Part shown: positions 1 through 10,172 of the stretch, one piece after another | Numbering within the stretch: the stretch's first letter is position 1 | Layout of the letters: each line of letters opens with the position of its first letter | DNA from: Methylomarinovum caldicuralii | GTDB taxonomy: Bacteria > Pseudomonadota > Gammaproteobacteria > Methylococcales > Methylothermaceae | NCBI RefSeq assembly: GCF_033126985.1 | Contig: NZ_AP024714.1 | Coordinates: 744,001-808,000, forward strand | Direction of reading: 5' to 3' | Length of the DNA stretch: 64,000 bases | The notes under the pieces: generated by a model | What the model saw: only the letters and a program-made list of their open reading frames with translations | Told to the model about the DNA's origin: nothing | Database searches by the model: none | Translations under genes and position numbers: made by a program

Positions 1-85
1 CCAGGGCTGGACCCTGATCGAAAGGACCCATGACTGGCACACCTTACGCTGGCAGGCGTGGGAGGAACTGCCAGGACTGGCTTGA
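1..85 (+). CDS. C-terminal end of an unidentified protein (partial)
   Basis: Reading the second frame from the window edge gives 27 residues ending ...EELPGLA before a TGA at 83-85. Composition is protein-like (several Trp, Leu, Glu), but I recognise no family. It lies in the same frame as the EAL remnant that follows, yet it does not resemble the upstream part of an EAL domain. I therefore read it as the tail of another gene rather than part of the phosphodiesterase. Too short for any functional statement. Confidence 0.3.
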   Translation, partial: QGWTLIERTHDWHTLRWQAWEELPGLA

Positions 86-445
86 CCCCTGGCCCAGACC
101 CAACCCTTCCTCGCCACCCTCAAATCCCTGGGTTGCCGTCTGGCGCTGGACGATTTCGGCACCGGCTTTTCTTCTTATGCCTATCTGAAACGGCTGCCGG
201 TGGATTATCTCAAGATCGACGGCCAGTTCATCCGCAATCTCAGCCAAGATCCGGTGGACCTGGCCATGGTCCGCTCCATCAACGAGGTCGCCCACATTCT
301 CGGCAAGCGGACGGTGGCCGAGTTCGTCGAATCCGAAGCGATCATGCAACAACTGATAGATCTGCGGGTCGATTACGCCCAAGGTTTCTTCGTCGGTCAA
401 TCGGTACCCCTGAAAACCATTCTGCAAACGCAGCGTCAGGCCTAG
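86..445 (+). pseudogene. 5'-truncated EAL-domain (c-di-GMP phosphodiesterase) remnant
   Basis: The frame encodes only the C-terminal two thirds of an EAL domain. DDFGTG (the catalytic Asp pair), YLKIDG (catalytic Lys), AEFVES (Glu) and DYAQGFFVG are all present. The EAL motif itself, the metal-binding Asn and the ITE glutamate are missing. Homology starts abruptly near LAQTQPF, directly after the in-frame TGA at 83-85. No ATG with a ribosome binding site precedes it; the first usable in-frame start is a GTG at 200, which would make only 81 residues. It is probably a decayed gene that cannot hydrolyse c-di-GMP. Its stop overlaps the GTG start of the next gene (TAGTG). Confidence 0.6.
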
Positions 446-1461
446 TGAAACCCACCTTCCAGCCCCAACTGGTCAACGATCCCTTCGGCGATCCGGCCCT
501 GTACGTGGAGTTTCTGTTCCAGAAACGGGCCCTGCTGTTCGACCTCGGCGACATTCACGCCCTCAGCCCGCGCAAGCTGCTGCGCCTGAGCCACGTCTTC
601 GTCTCCCACGCTCACATGGACCATTTCTACGGCTTCGACTACCTGCTGCGGGTGTGCCTGGGGCGGGCGATGACCCTCCGCCTCTACGGCCCCGCAGGTT
701 TCATCGACCGGGTCGAGCACCGTCTCGGCGGCTACACCTGGAATCTGGTGGAAAATTACGCCGACGAACTGGTCTTCATCGCCCACGAATGGGAGGGCGG
801 GACGACGATGGCCCGGGCCCGCTTTCGCTGCCGCCGGGCCTTTGCCCGGGAAAACCTAAGCGCGGTGCCGGTCGAGGACCGGACCCTGGCGGCCGAGCCG
901 GGCCTGAAGGTGCGCGCCGCGGTCCTCGACCACAAGATTCCCTGCCTAGCCTTCTGTCTGGAGGAAACCGAACACGTCAACATCTGGAAGAACCGCCTGG
1001 AGGAACTGGGCGTTCCCACCGGCCCCTGGCTGCAGGAACTGAAACAGGCCGTTCTGGCCGGAAAACCGGATGACCTGATCATCACCGCCCGCTGGCGCGA
1101 CGGAACGATCCCCCGGGAACGCCGCTTCACCCTGGGCGAACTGAAACGGAAAATCCTCAGAATCGTCCCCGGGCTGCGCGTCGGCTATGTGGTGGACTGC
1201 CGCTACGACCCGCAAAACCTCAAAAATTTGCAGGCTATACTTTCCGGTGTGGACCGGCTTTACATCGAAGCGGCCTTTTCCCAGGAGGAGGCGGAGATGG
1301 CACGGGAAAAATATCATCTGACCGCCTGGCAGGCGGGCGACATCGCCCGGCGTGTCGGCGCCAAACGCCTGGTGCCGTTTCATTTTTCCGCGCGTCATCA
1401 GCAAAATCCCGACCTTCTGTATCGCCAGGCGGCGGAAGGATTCGGCAGGCCCCTGTCATAA
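445..1461 (+). CDS. RNase Z-like MBL-fold metallohydrolase
   Basis: Metallo-beta-lactamase-fold protein of 338 residues, most like the ribonuclease Z/ElaC branch. The zinc motif is SHAHMDHFYG (HxHxDH). Further ligand candidates are LDHKIP, the VVDCRY aspartate and the C-terminal PFHFSARH histidine, in the order seen in RNase Z. Members cleave tRNA 3' trailers or act on other phosphodiesters; which applies here cannot be told. The GTG at 445 overlaps the preceding EAL stop and lets the protein begin just before the DPALYVEFLF strand that opens the domain. Ribosome binding site is weak. Confident on fold, less on substrate. Confidence 0.8.
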   Translation: MKPTFQPQLVNDPFGDPALYVEFLFQKRALLFDLGDIHALSPRKLLRLSHVFVSHAHMDHFYGFDYLLRVCLGRAMTLRLYGPAGFIDRVEHRLGGYTWNLVENYADELVFIAHEWEGGTTMARARFRCRRAFARENLSAVPVEDRTLAAEPGLKVRAAVLDHKIPCLAFCLEETEHVNIWKNRLEELGVPTGPWLQELKQAVLAGKPDDLIITARWRDGTIPRERRFTLGELKRKILRIVPGLRVGYVVDCRYDPQNLKNLQAILSGVDRLYIEAAFSQEEAEMAREKYHLTAWQAGDIARRVGAKRLVPFHFSARHQQNPDLLYRQAAEGFGRPLS

Positions 1462-1474
1462 AAGGGGGAACCGT

Positions 1475-2331
1475 ATGCGGGCGCTGTTCATCCTCATCGC
1501 GTTGCTGCTAGCCGCAACGGTCGGGGCCGCGCCGCGCTGGAGATCCGGCTGCCTTTGACCGGCACCGGCCAGAGCCGGGACGCCTATCAACGGGCTTTGC
1601 TGCGCCTGCTTCTGGACGAGGCCGGCGTCGATTATCGCATCACGATCGTCCCCGTACGCTTCTCCCAGGCCCGCATCATCCACGAGCTGACCCAGGGAAA
1701 ACTGATCAATCTGTACTGGATGGGCACTTCGCCGGAACTGGAACGTCGCCTACTGCCGGTACGGTATCCCATCGATCGCGGCTTGCTAGGCTATCGGCTG
1801 CTGTTCATCCGCGACGATCGCCAGACCGATTTCGATTCCGTTCGCAGTGCGGAAGACTTGGGGAAATTTATCGGCGGTCAGGGAATTGGATGGAGCGACG
1901 TCGCCATTCTGGAAAAGGCGGGATTGAAACAGCGCCAACACCTTTACGAAGATCTGTTCCTGTTGCTCGATGCCGGCCGGATAGACTACTTTTCCCGGGG
2001 GGTCACGGAGATCTTTTCCGAGCTTGACGAATGGCGGCAGCGCTACCCCCATTTGGCGGTGGAGGATCGTCTGGCGCTACATTATCCCTTCGCCATGTTC
2101 TTTTTCGTTTCCCCCAGCCAACCCCGCCTCGCCGCCGCCTTGCGGCAGGGCTTCGAAAAGGCCTATCGCAGCGGCCGTTTCGAACGCTTCTTTTATCAAC
2201 GTTCCGAGATCCGGGAATCCTTATCGCGAGGACGCCTGACCGATCGCCTCGTACTGGAAATTCCCAATCCCTCCCTGACACCGGAAACCCGTGCCATCCC
2301 CGCCCGTTACTGGCACCGCCTGTCCCAATGA
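1475..2331 (+). pseudogene. periplasmic substrate-binding protein, frameshifted
   Basis: A signal peptide (MRALFILIALLLAATVGAA) begins at the ATG at 1475, after an aGGGGgaa-type ribosome binding site, but that frame ends at a TGA at 1556-1558. The mature protein (LEIRLPLTGTGQSRDAYQRA onward, about 265 residues) continues in the frame one base back, up to 2331. It resembles extracellular solute-binding proteins of family 3: an alpha/beta lobe, an ELTQGKLINLYWMGTSPE segment and a YPFAMFFFVSP hinge region. The shift falls around 1530-1540 in a GC-rich run (GCCGCGCCGCGC) with no convincing slippery heptamer. It is either a genuine one-base indel or a sequencing error. The gene overlaps the downstream diguanylate cyclase by ATGA, suggesting a sensor/cyclase pair. 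Confidence 0.7.
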
Positions 2332-3632
2332 AACGACCCCGCTCCGTCGTCCAAAAGCTCATCCGCCTGACCTTCGCCAGCTATCTGGGCATCACCCTGG
2401 TTCTGACAGCGATCCAAATGGCGGTTTCCTGGCGTCAGGAACAAGGCAACCTGGCCAGGGAACTGGCGCTGCTGACCCAGGCCTATCGGAATTCCCTGGA
2501 AAAGGCGGTGTGGGATCTCAATCAATCCCAGATCGACGCCCTGCTGAGCGGCATGCTGTCTCTGCCATCCATCGCTGGCGTGAGCCTGACATACGCCGGG
2601 CATGAAAAACGCCTGGGCCATATTGAAAGGTTTCAGCCTCGCCATGTCCAAACGCTGTTCCTGGACCTGGACCCGCCGTATCCCATCGGGAAACTGACGC
2701 TGTACGCGGAACCCGACATCATCCTGGCGCGGCTGCGTTGGCCTTATCTGGTGCTGATCGGCAACGCCCTCCTCAAGACGTTGGCCCTGTGGATGATTCT
2801 GAGCTGGTTCGGGCGCCGCCTCATCGGCGAACCCCTTCATGCCCTGGAAGACCGGATTTCCAAACTGAACTGGGCGGAGATGCAACGGGGGAAGGAGCAG
2901 ATCGACCGGCTAGCGCAACAACTCGGTCCTGTCCATGGCGATGACGAAGTGGCGCGATTGGCCCGGGCTTTCTCCCGCATGGGTGGACGCCTAGCTGAAA
3001 GCAAGAAAGCCTTGGAACAGCTTCAGCACAACCTGGAGCGTCAGGTCGCGGAAAGGACCCGGCAACTGGAGATTGTGAATCAGCAGCTGGAGGCCAGAAA
3101 CAGGGCGCTGGAGAGACTCAGCACGACCGACACCCTCACCGGAGTGGCCAATCGCGGCAAACTGGAGCAAGTGCTGGAGAACGAGATACTGCGCTGCGAC
3201 CGCTACGACAAGGTGCTCTCCGTCATCTTGACCGATGTGGATCATTTCAAGCATATCAACGATACTTACGGTCATCAGCAAGGAGACCACGTGCTGCAGC
3301 AACTGTGTCGGGTTCTGGAAATACATCTGCGACACACAGACACATTGGGCCGCTGGGGCGGGGAGGAATTTCTGATCGTAGCGACGGAAACCGATCTGAC
3401 AGAAACCGAACGCTTGGCGCCAAGACTGCGTAAAGCAGTGGAACAGCACGATTTCGGTCTGGACCTGCCGGTCACCGCCAGTTTCGGAGTCGCCTGCTAT
3501 CAGCGTCACGACGATCTCGTCTCCCTGTTCGCAAAGGTAGATGCGGCCCTCTATCAGGCCAAAACAGGCGGACGCAATCAGGTTCGGGTAGTGAAGAGTT
3601 CAAAGGGCAGCCGCAATGACGAAACGGCTTGA
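2328..3632 (+). CDS. membrane-bound diguanylate cyclase (HAMP-GGDEF)
   Basis: 434 residues. TM helix 1 at about 16-37, a periplasmic sensor segment to about 130, TM helix 2 at about 135-155, a HAMP-like linker and coiled coil (about 160-260), then a GGDEF domain. The active-site motif is GGEEF at residues 344-348 (WGGEEFLIVA), with DVDHFKHINDTYGH upstream, so synthesis of c-di-GMP from two GTP is expected. The ATG at 2328 overlaps the stop of the preceding binding protein (ATGA). This suggests the periplasmic protein reports a ligand to this cyclase. If the upstream gene is truly broken, translation coupling could suffer. Confidence 0.85.
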   Translation: MKRPRSVVQKLIRLTFASYLGITLVLTAIQMAVSWRQEQGNLARELALLTQAYRNSLEKAVWDLNQSQIDALLSGMLSLPSIAGVSLTYAGHEKRLGHIERFQPRHVQTLFLDLDPPYPIGKLTLYAEPDIILARLRWPYLVLIGNALLKTLALWMILSWFGRRLIGEPLHALEDRISKLNWAEMQRGKEQIDRLAQQLGPVHGDDEVARLARAFSRMGGRLAESKKALEQLQHNLERQVAERTRQLEIVNQQLEARNRALERLSTTDTLTGVANRGKLEQVLENEILRCDRYDKVLSVILTDVDHFKHINDTYGHQQGDHVLQQLCRVLEIHLRHTDTLGRWGGEEFLIVATETDLTETERLAPRLRKAVEQHDFGLDLPVTASFGVACYQRHDDLVSLFAKVDAALYQAKTGGRNQVRVVKSSKGSRNDETA

Positions 3633-4569
3633 CAGCCAGGAAATGACCCTGCTGAGGCTGCGCCTAGGCCGCACCCACCTGGAACAGCGCCTGGGGATGG
3701 AGGCCGACTTCGAACGCCGGGTCTTCGGCGGTCTGGCGCGCAATTTCTTTCACCTCGAGAACTGGTACTCGGTTCACGGTTTCATCCGCGGCTGCCTGCG
3801 GCTGGCGGGCCTGCACGGACGCGGCCGCCGCAACGCCCGCCGCATTCGGGTGATCCGCAACGAGGTGACGATTCCACATCTTCCGTCCGCCTTCGACGGT
3901 TTCACCCTGCTGCACCTGAGCGACCTGCATCTGGACATGAGCCCCGATCTGCCGGCAGCCCTGAATGCCGCGGTGAGCGGGCTGGAATACGACCTCTGCG
4001 TGCTCACCGGCGACTTCCGCGCCCGCACTTTCGGCCCCTGGAAACCGGCGCTGGCGGCGCTGGCCCAGGTCGTCCCGCAGTTGACCGCACCCGCCTTCGG
4101 CATTCTCGGCAACCACGACACGGTGCGTATGGTTCCCGGGCTGGAGGCGCTGGGAATCCGCATGCTGCTGAACGAGGCGGTCACCATCGAGCGGGAGGGA
4201 CAGACGATCTGGCTGGCGGGCGTCGACGATCCCCATTACTACCGCGCCGACAATCTGGAAAAGGCCCTGGATGCGGTGCCGGAAGGGCAGGTGACCGTGC
4301 TGCTGGCCCATTCCCCGGAACTGTACCGCCAGGCCACCTATGCCGGCTGCGACCTGTACCTGTGCGGCCATACCCACGGCGGCCAGATCTGCCTGCCCGG
4401 CGGCATCGCCCTGATGCGCAACGCCGCCGCTCCCTACCGCCTCTGCAACGGCCCCTGGCGCTACGACAAACTTCAGGGTTACACCTCGCGCGGCTGCGGC
4501 GTGAGCGTGGTGGACGTGCGCCTCAACTGCCCGCCGGAAGTGACGCTCCACACCCTGCGGGCTCAATAA
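3616..4569 (+). CDS. YkuE-like metallophosphoesterase
   Basis: 317-residue calcineurin-like phosphoesterase. Metal ligands are visible in order: LSDLHLD (D, H), LTGDFRAR (D), GNHD (N, H), LLAHSPE (H) and CGHTHGGQ (H, H). An N-terminal extension of about 95 residues, mostly basic and without a clear membrane segment, precedes the fold. Family members act on UDP-2,3-diacylglucosamine-like lipids or on cell-envelope phosphodiesters, so the substrate is open. The ATG at 3616 overlaps the diguanylate cyclase by 17 bp; a second ATG at 3643 is an alternative. The gene ends tail to tail, with a 7-bp overlap, against the CarS-like gene. Confidence 0.8.
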   Translation: MTKRLDSQEMTLLRLRLGRTHLEQRLGMEADFERRVFGGLARNFFHLENWYSVHGFIRGCLRLAGLHGRGRRNARRIRVIRNEVTIPHLPSAFDGFTLLHLSDLHLDMSPDLPAALNAAVSGLEYDLCVLTGDFRARTFGPWKPALAALAQVVPQLTAPAFGILGNHDTVRMVPGLEALGIRMLLNEAVTIEREGQTIWLAGVDDPHYYRADNLEKALDAVPEGQVTVLLAHSPELYRQATYAGCDLYLCGHTHGGQICLPGGIALMRNAAAPYRLCNGPWRYDKLQGYTSRGCGVSVVDVRLNCPPEVTLHTLRAQ

Positions 4570-5048
4570 GGCCGCTTGCGGATTCCCAAGCGGTACAGGA
4601 GCGGGGAGATGCTCACCTCGAGGACGAAGAACACCGCCACCAGCAAGAAGATGTCCTCCCAGCGCAACCCGCACCGCTCCCGGATCCACCACAAAGGCAG
4701 CAGGCTTTCGGGGATCTGATCCAGGCCGCGGGCCTTGCCGCTGGGCTCGATGTCCAGGCGCCGCTTGAGGAAGCTGGACAGCAGATCGCCCGCCATCGCT
4801 CCCAAAGCCACCATTAAACCGGTCTCCCAGGACAGGCCGAGCATCAGGGCGGCCGCCGGCGTGGCCAACAGGGCGGCAAGCAGTCCGCGCCAGGTCTTGG
4901 AAGGGCCGAACAGCGGACGGCCGTCCCGCCAGCGCCGCCCCAAATCCACCGGCCAGGCGAAACGCTCGCCGAACAGATCCCAGGCAACCACCGGCGCACC
5001 GTTGGCCACCAGCAGCAGGCACAACAGCTTGAATTCCAGCACGGCCAT
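4563..5048 (-). CDS. CarS-like (CDP-archaeol synthase family) membrane protein
   Basis: About 161 residues with four or five hydrophobic helices. The GPSKTWRG motif after a polar loop, and the GDLLSSFLKRRL helix, match the CDP-archaeol synthase/DUF46 family, membrane cytidylyltransferases related to CdsA. Archaeal members make CDP-archaeol; bacterial homologues are of unknown role, perhaps activating another lipid or polyprenol alcohol. An in-frame TTG at 5061-5063 could add five residues; I chose the ATG at 5046-5048. It is divergently placed from archease with only about 50 bp between, so a shared promoter region is likely. Confidence 0.7.
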   Translation of the reverse strand: MAVLEFKLLCLLLVANGAPVVAWDLFGERFAWPVDLGRRWRDGRPLFGPSKTWRGLLAALLATPAAALMLGLSWETGLMVALGAMAGDLLSSFLKRRLDIEPSGKARGLDQIPESLLPLWWIRERCGLRWEDIFLLVAVFFVLEVSISPLLYRLGIRKRPY

Positions 5049-5095
5049 CCCCAAGATGAACAAACGGGCAAGCCATCATAACAGGGGGAGAACGG

Positions 5096-5527
5096 ATGGC
5101 CGAAGCAGGCTGGGAACATTTCGAACACATGGCCGACATCGGCGTCCGCGGCTGGGGCCCCACCCTGGAGGAAGCCTTCGCCCAAGCGGCCCTGGCCTTG
5201 ACCGCGGTCGTCACCGACCCGGCCCGGGTCGAACCCAGACAGGCGGTCACCATCGAGCTGGAACGCGACGACGACGGCGACCTGGAACTGTTGCTGGTGG
5301 ACTTTCTCGACGCCGTCATCTACGAGATGGCGGTGCGCAAAATGCTGTTCAGCCGCTTCGATGTCGAGATCGACGACCGCCGCCTGCGGGCGACCCTGTG
5401 GGGCGAGCCGGTCGACCGTGCCAAACACCAGCCGGCGGTGGAAGTGAAGGGAGCGACCTTCACCGAACTGAAAGTGACCCGGAGCGACGACGGCCGCTGG
5501 GTCGCCCAGTGCGTGCTGGACGTATGA
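5096..5527 (+). CDS. archease (RtcB cofactor)
   Basis: 143 residues matching the archease family. An N-terminal [11 protein letters not shown] carries the metal-binding aspartate, [15 protein letters not shown] forms the central helix, and the C-terminal VKGATFTEL leads into a conserved Asp-Val end. Archease accelerates guanylylation of RtcB and allows multiple turnovers of RNA ligation. The gene lies 12 bp upstream of rtcB in the same direction, so the two form an operon. Start: ATG at 5096 after a ggggGAGAacgg purine run. Clear identification. Confidence 0.9.
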   Translation: MAEAGWEHFEHMADIGVRGWGPTLEEAFAQAALALTAVVTDPARVEPRQAVTIELERDDDGDLELLLVDFLDAVIYEMAVRKMLFSRFDVEIDDRRLRATLWGEPVDRAKHQPAVEVKGATFTELKVTRSDDGRWVAQCVLDV

Positions 5528-5539
5528 CGAGGTGAAGCG

Positions 5540-6970
5540 ATGGACATCAGCAAGCTCGAACGCATCGACGAAACCTGCTGGCGCATTCCGGCCACCGGCA
5601 AGATGCGGGTACCGGTGCTGATCTATGCCGACGAGGATCTGATCCGCGACATGGACGACAAGGTGGCCGAGCAGGCCGGCAACGTCGCTTCCCTGCCCGG
5701 CATCGTCGGGGCCTGTTACGTAATGCCCGACGCCCACTGGGGCTACGGCTTCCCCATCGGCGGGGTGGCGGCTTTCGATCCCGCCGAGGGCGGGGTGATT
5801 TCCGCCGGCGGGGTCGGTTTCGACATTTCCTGCGGGGTGCGCACCCTCACCACCGGCCTCAAGCGCGAGGAGGTGGAACCGCTGAAGAAATCCCTGGCCG
5901 AGGCGCTGTTCATCCACATTCCCGCCGGAGTCGGCAGCAAGGGTTCGATCTCCCTGAACGATGCGGAAATGGACGCCATGCTCAAGGGCGGAGCGACCTG
6001 GGCGGTGAAACAGGGTTACGGCCGCGAGGAGGACCTGGAACGGATCGAGGAACACGGCTGCATGGCCGGTGCCGACCCGGCCCAGGTGTCGAAAAGGGCC
6101 CGCGAGCGCCAGCGCCGGGAGATGGGCACCCTCGGCTCCGGCAATCACTATCTGGAAGTCCAGGTGGTGGAGGAGATCTTCAACCCGGACGTGGCCAAGG
6201 TCTTCGGCCTGGAGGCGGACGAGGTGGTGGTCACCATCCACTGCGGCTCCCGCGGCCTCGGCCACCAGATCGGCAGCGAATACCTCAAGCTGATGCAGAA
6301 GGCGGCCAAGGAGGCGGGAATCGAACTGCCGGACCGGGAGCTGGCCTGCGCCCCGATCCGCTCCCCGGTAGGGCAGCGTTATCTGGGCGCCATGCGCGCC
6401 GGAATCAACTGCGCGCTGGCCAACCGCCAGATCATCACCCACCTGGTGCGCAAGGTGTTCGCCGAATTCTTCCCCGACCACGATCTCAAGCTCATTTACG
6501 ACGTCTCCCACAACACCTGCAAGGAAGAGGAACACGAGGTTGGCGGCAAGCGGCGGCGGGTCTTCGTCCACCGCAAGGGGGCGACGCGGGCCTTCGGCCC
6601 CGGCCATCCGGCCCTGCCGGAAGCGTTCAGGCTGGTGGGGCAGCCGGTCATCATCGGCGGCTCCATGGGAACCGGCTCCTACATCCTGGTGGGCACCACC
6701 GAGAGCGAACGCCGCTCCCTGTCCTCGGCCTGCCACGGCGCCGGGCGCTGCCTGAGCCGGCGCCAGGCCACCAAAACCTGGAAAGGGCAGCAGGTCATCG
6801 CGGAGCTGGAGCGCCAAGGCATCATCGTCTGCAGTCCGTCGATGCGCGGGGTCGCCGAGGAGGCGCCGCAGGCCTACAAGCCGGTGGATGCCGTGGTGAG
6901 GGCCGCGGACAAGGCGGGACTGGCCAGGCTGGTGGCGCGGCTGCGGCCCCTGGTCTGCATTAAGGGCTAG
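5540..6970 (+). CDS. rtcB: RtcB RNA ligase
   Basis: 476 residues, GTP- and Mn-dependent ligase joining 2',3'-cyclic phosphate (or 3'-phosphate) ends to 5'-OH RNA. Metal ligands and catalytic residues are visible: GFDISCGVR (Cys), GSGNHYLE (His), IHCGSRGLGH (His), YDVSHNTCKEE (His), and the guanylylated histidine in SACHGAGR. Full family length. With archease directly upstream it forms a bacterial RNA repair or tRNA-splicing-type ligase pair. No RtcA cyclase or RtcR regulator is near, so the sigma-54-controlled arrangement of E. coli is absent. Ribosome binding site GAGGTGAAG at 5529-5537 supports the ATG at 5540. Confidence 0.95.
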   Translation: MDISKLERIDETCWRIPATGKMRVPVLIYADEDLIRDMDDKVAEQAGNVASLPGIVGACYVMPDAHWGYGFPIGGVAAFDPAEGGVISAGGVGFDISCGVRTLTTGLKREEVEPLKKSLAEALFIHIPAGVGSKGSISLNDAEMDAMLKGGATWAVKQGYGREEDLERIEEHGCMAGADPAQVSKRARERQRREMGTLGSGNHYLEVQVVEEIFNPDVAKVFGLEADEVVVTIHCGSRGLGHQIGSEYLKLMQKAAKEAGIELPDRELACAPIRSPVGQRYLGAMRAGINCALANRQIITHLVRKVFAEFFPDHDLKLIYDVSHNTCKEEEHEVGGKRRRVFVHRKGATRAFGPGHPALPEAFRLVGQPVIIGGSMGTGSYILVGTTESERRSLSSACHGAGRCLSRRQATKTWKGQQVIAELERQGIIVCSPSMRGVAEEAPQAYKPVDAVVRAADKAGLARLVARLRPLVCIKG

Positions 6971-6993
6971 CGCCGGAGCGGAAACGTTCTGGT

Positions 6994-7659
6994 TCAAGCC
7001 AGCAGAACCGCCAGCACCCCGGTCATGAAAATGCCGTCGAAGGTGCCGGCCCCGCCGATGGAGGCCATGGGCGCTCCGAGCCGGGGGATGTCCCGCAGGT
7101 GCAACACGTCGGCCCCGATCAGCACGCCCAGGGTGCCGCAGATGTAGGCGAACGGCGCCCGGTATTCCTCCCCGCCCAGCACCACGGCCACGGTGGCGGC
7201 GATCAGCGGCGGCAGCAGCATCGGCATGCCGATCCCCATTCCCGGAACCGGGCGGCTGAAGACATAGCTGAGCAGGGCGACGATGGCGGTGCCCAAAAGG
7301 AGCGGCGGCAGGGGCAGGTCCAGTCTGGTGATGAGGTACAGCGAAAACAGCAGCGGAATCAGGCAGCCGCCCACGTTGACGGCGATCACCGTCCGCCCGG
7401 TGAAGGGCAGGGGCGGAGGCCGCAGCAGGCCGAAGGGGGTTTCGATCACCTCCGGCGGCGGCTCGGCGCGGATGCTGAACAGGGGAATGTTGATGCCGCT
7501 GCCGAGCAGGGAACCCAGCAGCATCAGCAGGGTGGCGGTGGGGGACAGCCCCAGGCGCTCGAAGGACAGGGTGATGAGCTGGAGCTGGATGAAGGTCAGC
7601 AGAAACACCAGCAGGAAGAAGAACAGCAGAAAGTGCAGCAGCGAAAACGGCGAACGCAT
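6994..7659 (-). CDS. DUF1614 integral membrane protein
   Basis: 221 residues with about seven hydrophobic helices and short loops. It resembles the DUF1614 family: GSGINIPLFSI after the second helix, NVGGCLIPLLFS, IGADVLHLRD, GGAGTFDGIF near the end. Function is unknown; the fold suggests a transporter-like or intramembrane enzyme core. It follows ahcY with one base between stop and start codons, so the two are probably co-transcribed. It converges on rtcB with 23 bp between, without a visible intrinsic terminator. Confidence 0.7.
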   Translation of the reverse strand: MRSPFSLLHFLLFFFLLVFLLTFIQLQLITLSFERLGLSPTATLLMLLGSLLGSGINIPLFSIRAEPPPEVIETPFGLLRPPPLPFTGRTVIAVNVGGCLIPLLFSLYLITRLDLPLPPLLLGTAIVALLSYVFSRPVPGMGIGMPMLLPPLIAATVAVVLGGEEYRAPFAYICGTLGVLIGADVLHLRDIPRLGAPMASIGGAGTFDGIFMTGVLAVLLA

Positions 7660-7660
7660 C

Positions 7661-9660
<2,000 letters not shown>

Positions 9661-9879
9661 CCCGTCCTCCTTGCCGGCGGCTATGGTCTGCTGACCGGCC
9701 TTTACAGTTTAACCTTCGACGATTTCCAGGGGGCAGGCCTGCGGGCCATGATGGCGACCGCTTTCGGTCTGTTTTTCTTTCTCGCCCTCGACCGCACCCG
9801 CCATCACTGGGGCTACTGGCTGGCGACCTTGGTCATCTGTCTTACAGCCTGGTATTTCTGGCCCTGGCTGGTGATGTGA

Positions 9880-10172
9880 AAACAGGCGGGACAACCTGTT
9901 CCCAAGCCTGTGGATAACCGGGGGACACAGACGGGAGAAAATTTTATCCCCGATTCCTCCACAGGCTTCCCCATCCTGTCCACACCCTTGTGGACAACTT
10001 TTAGGTAACACATCAATTTGATTTATAAGGAAAAAAACCGGTTATCCCGGAAAAACGCGCCGGCTTACAACAACCAAATCTTTCTTCAAGAAAAAAGACA
10101 AAGACTAAGAGTTGTCAGATGGAGGGACTGGAGACTGTATAATGTTTAGCCAATTTTCCCTACCGGACATCT
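9880..10172. other. candidate chromosomal origin (oriC) upstream of mnmG
   Basis: The 293 bp hold no gene. A perfect DnaA box (TGTGGATAA, reverse of TTATCCACA) is at 9909-9917, a one-mismatch box (TGTGGACAA) at 9989-9997, and two-mismatch boxes at 9944-9952, 9955-9963 and 9976-9984. A weaker TTATCC at 10042 follows. From about 10005 to 10115 the sequence becomes strikingly AT-rich compared with its surroundings, including AATCTTTCTT, which resembles an E. coli 13-mer of the unwinding element. mnmG (gidA) adjoins oriC in many gammaproteobacteria, and nearly all genes to the right are transcribed away from it. Inference from sequence and context. Confidence 0.7.
10138..10143 (+). promoter_or_regulatory. 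-10 element of the mnmG promoter
   Basis: A perfect TATAAT lies 29 bp before the mnmG start. The nearest -35-like hexamer, TTGTCA at 10112-10117, is 20 bp away, longer than optimal, so the promoter may depend on the -10 or on an activator. Its position at the edge of the putative origin is like the gidA promoter of E. coli, whose transcription aids origin opening. Confidence 0.6.

Noticed and set aside
1520-1545. Programmed -1 frameshift in the binding-protein gene
   Set aside because: No X XXY YYZ heptamer or downstream pseudoknot is apparent; an indel or read error is simpler.
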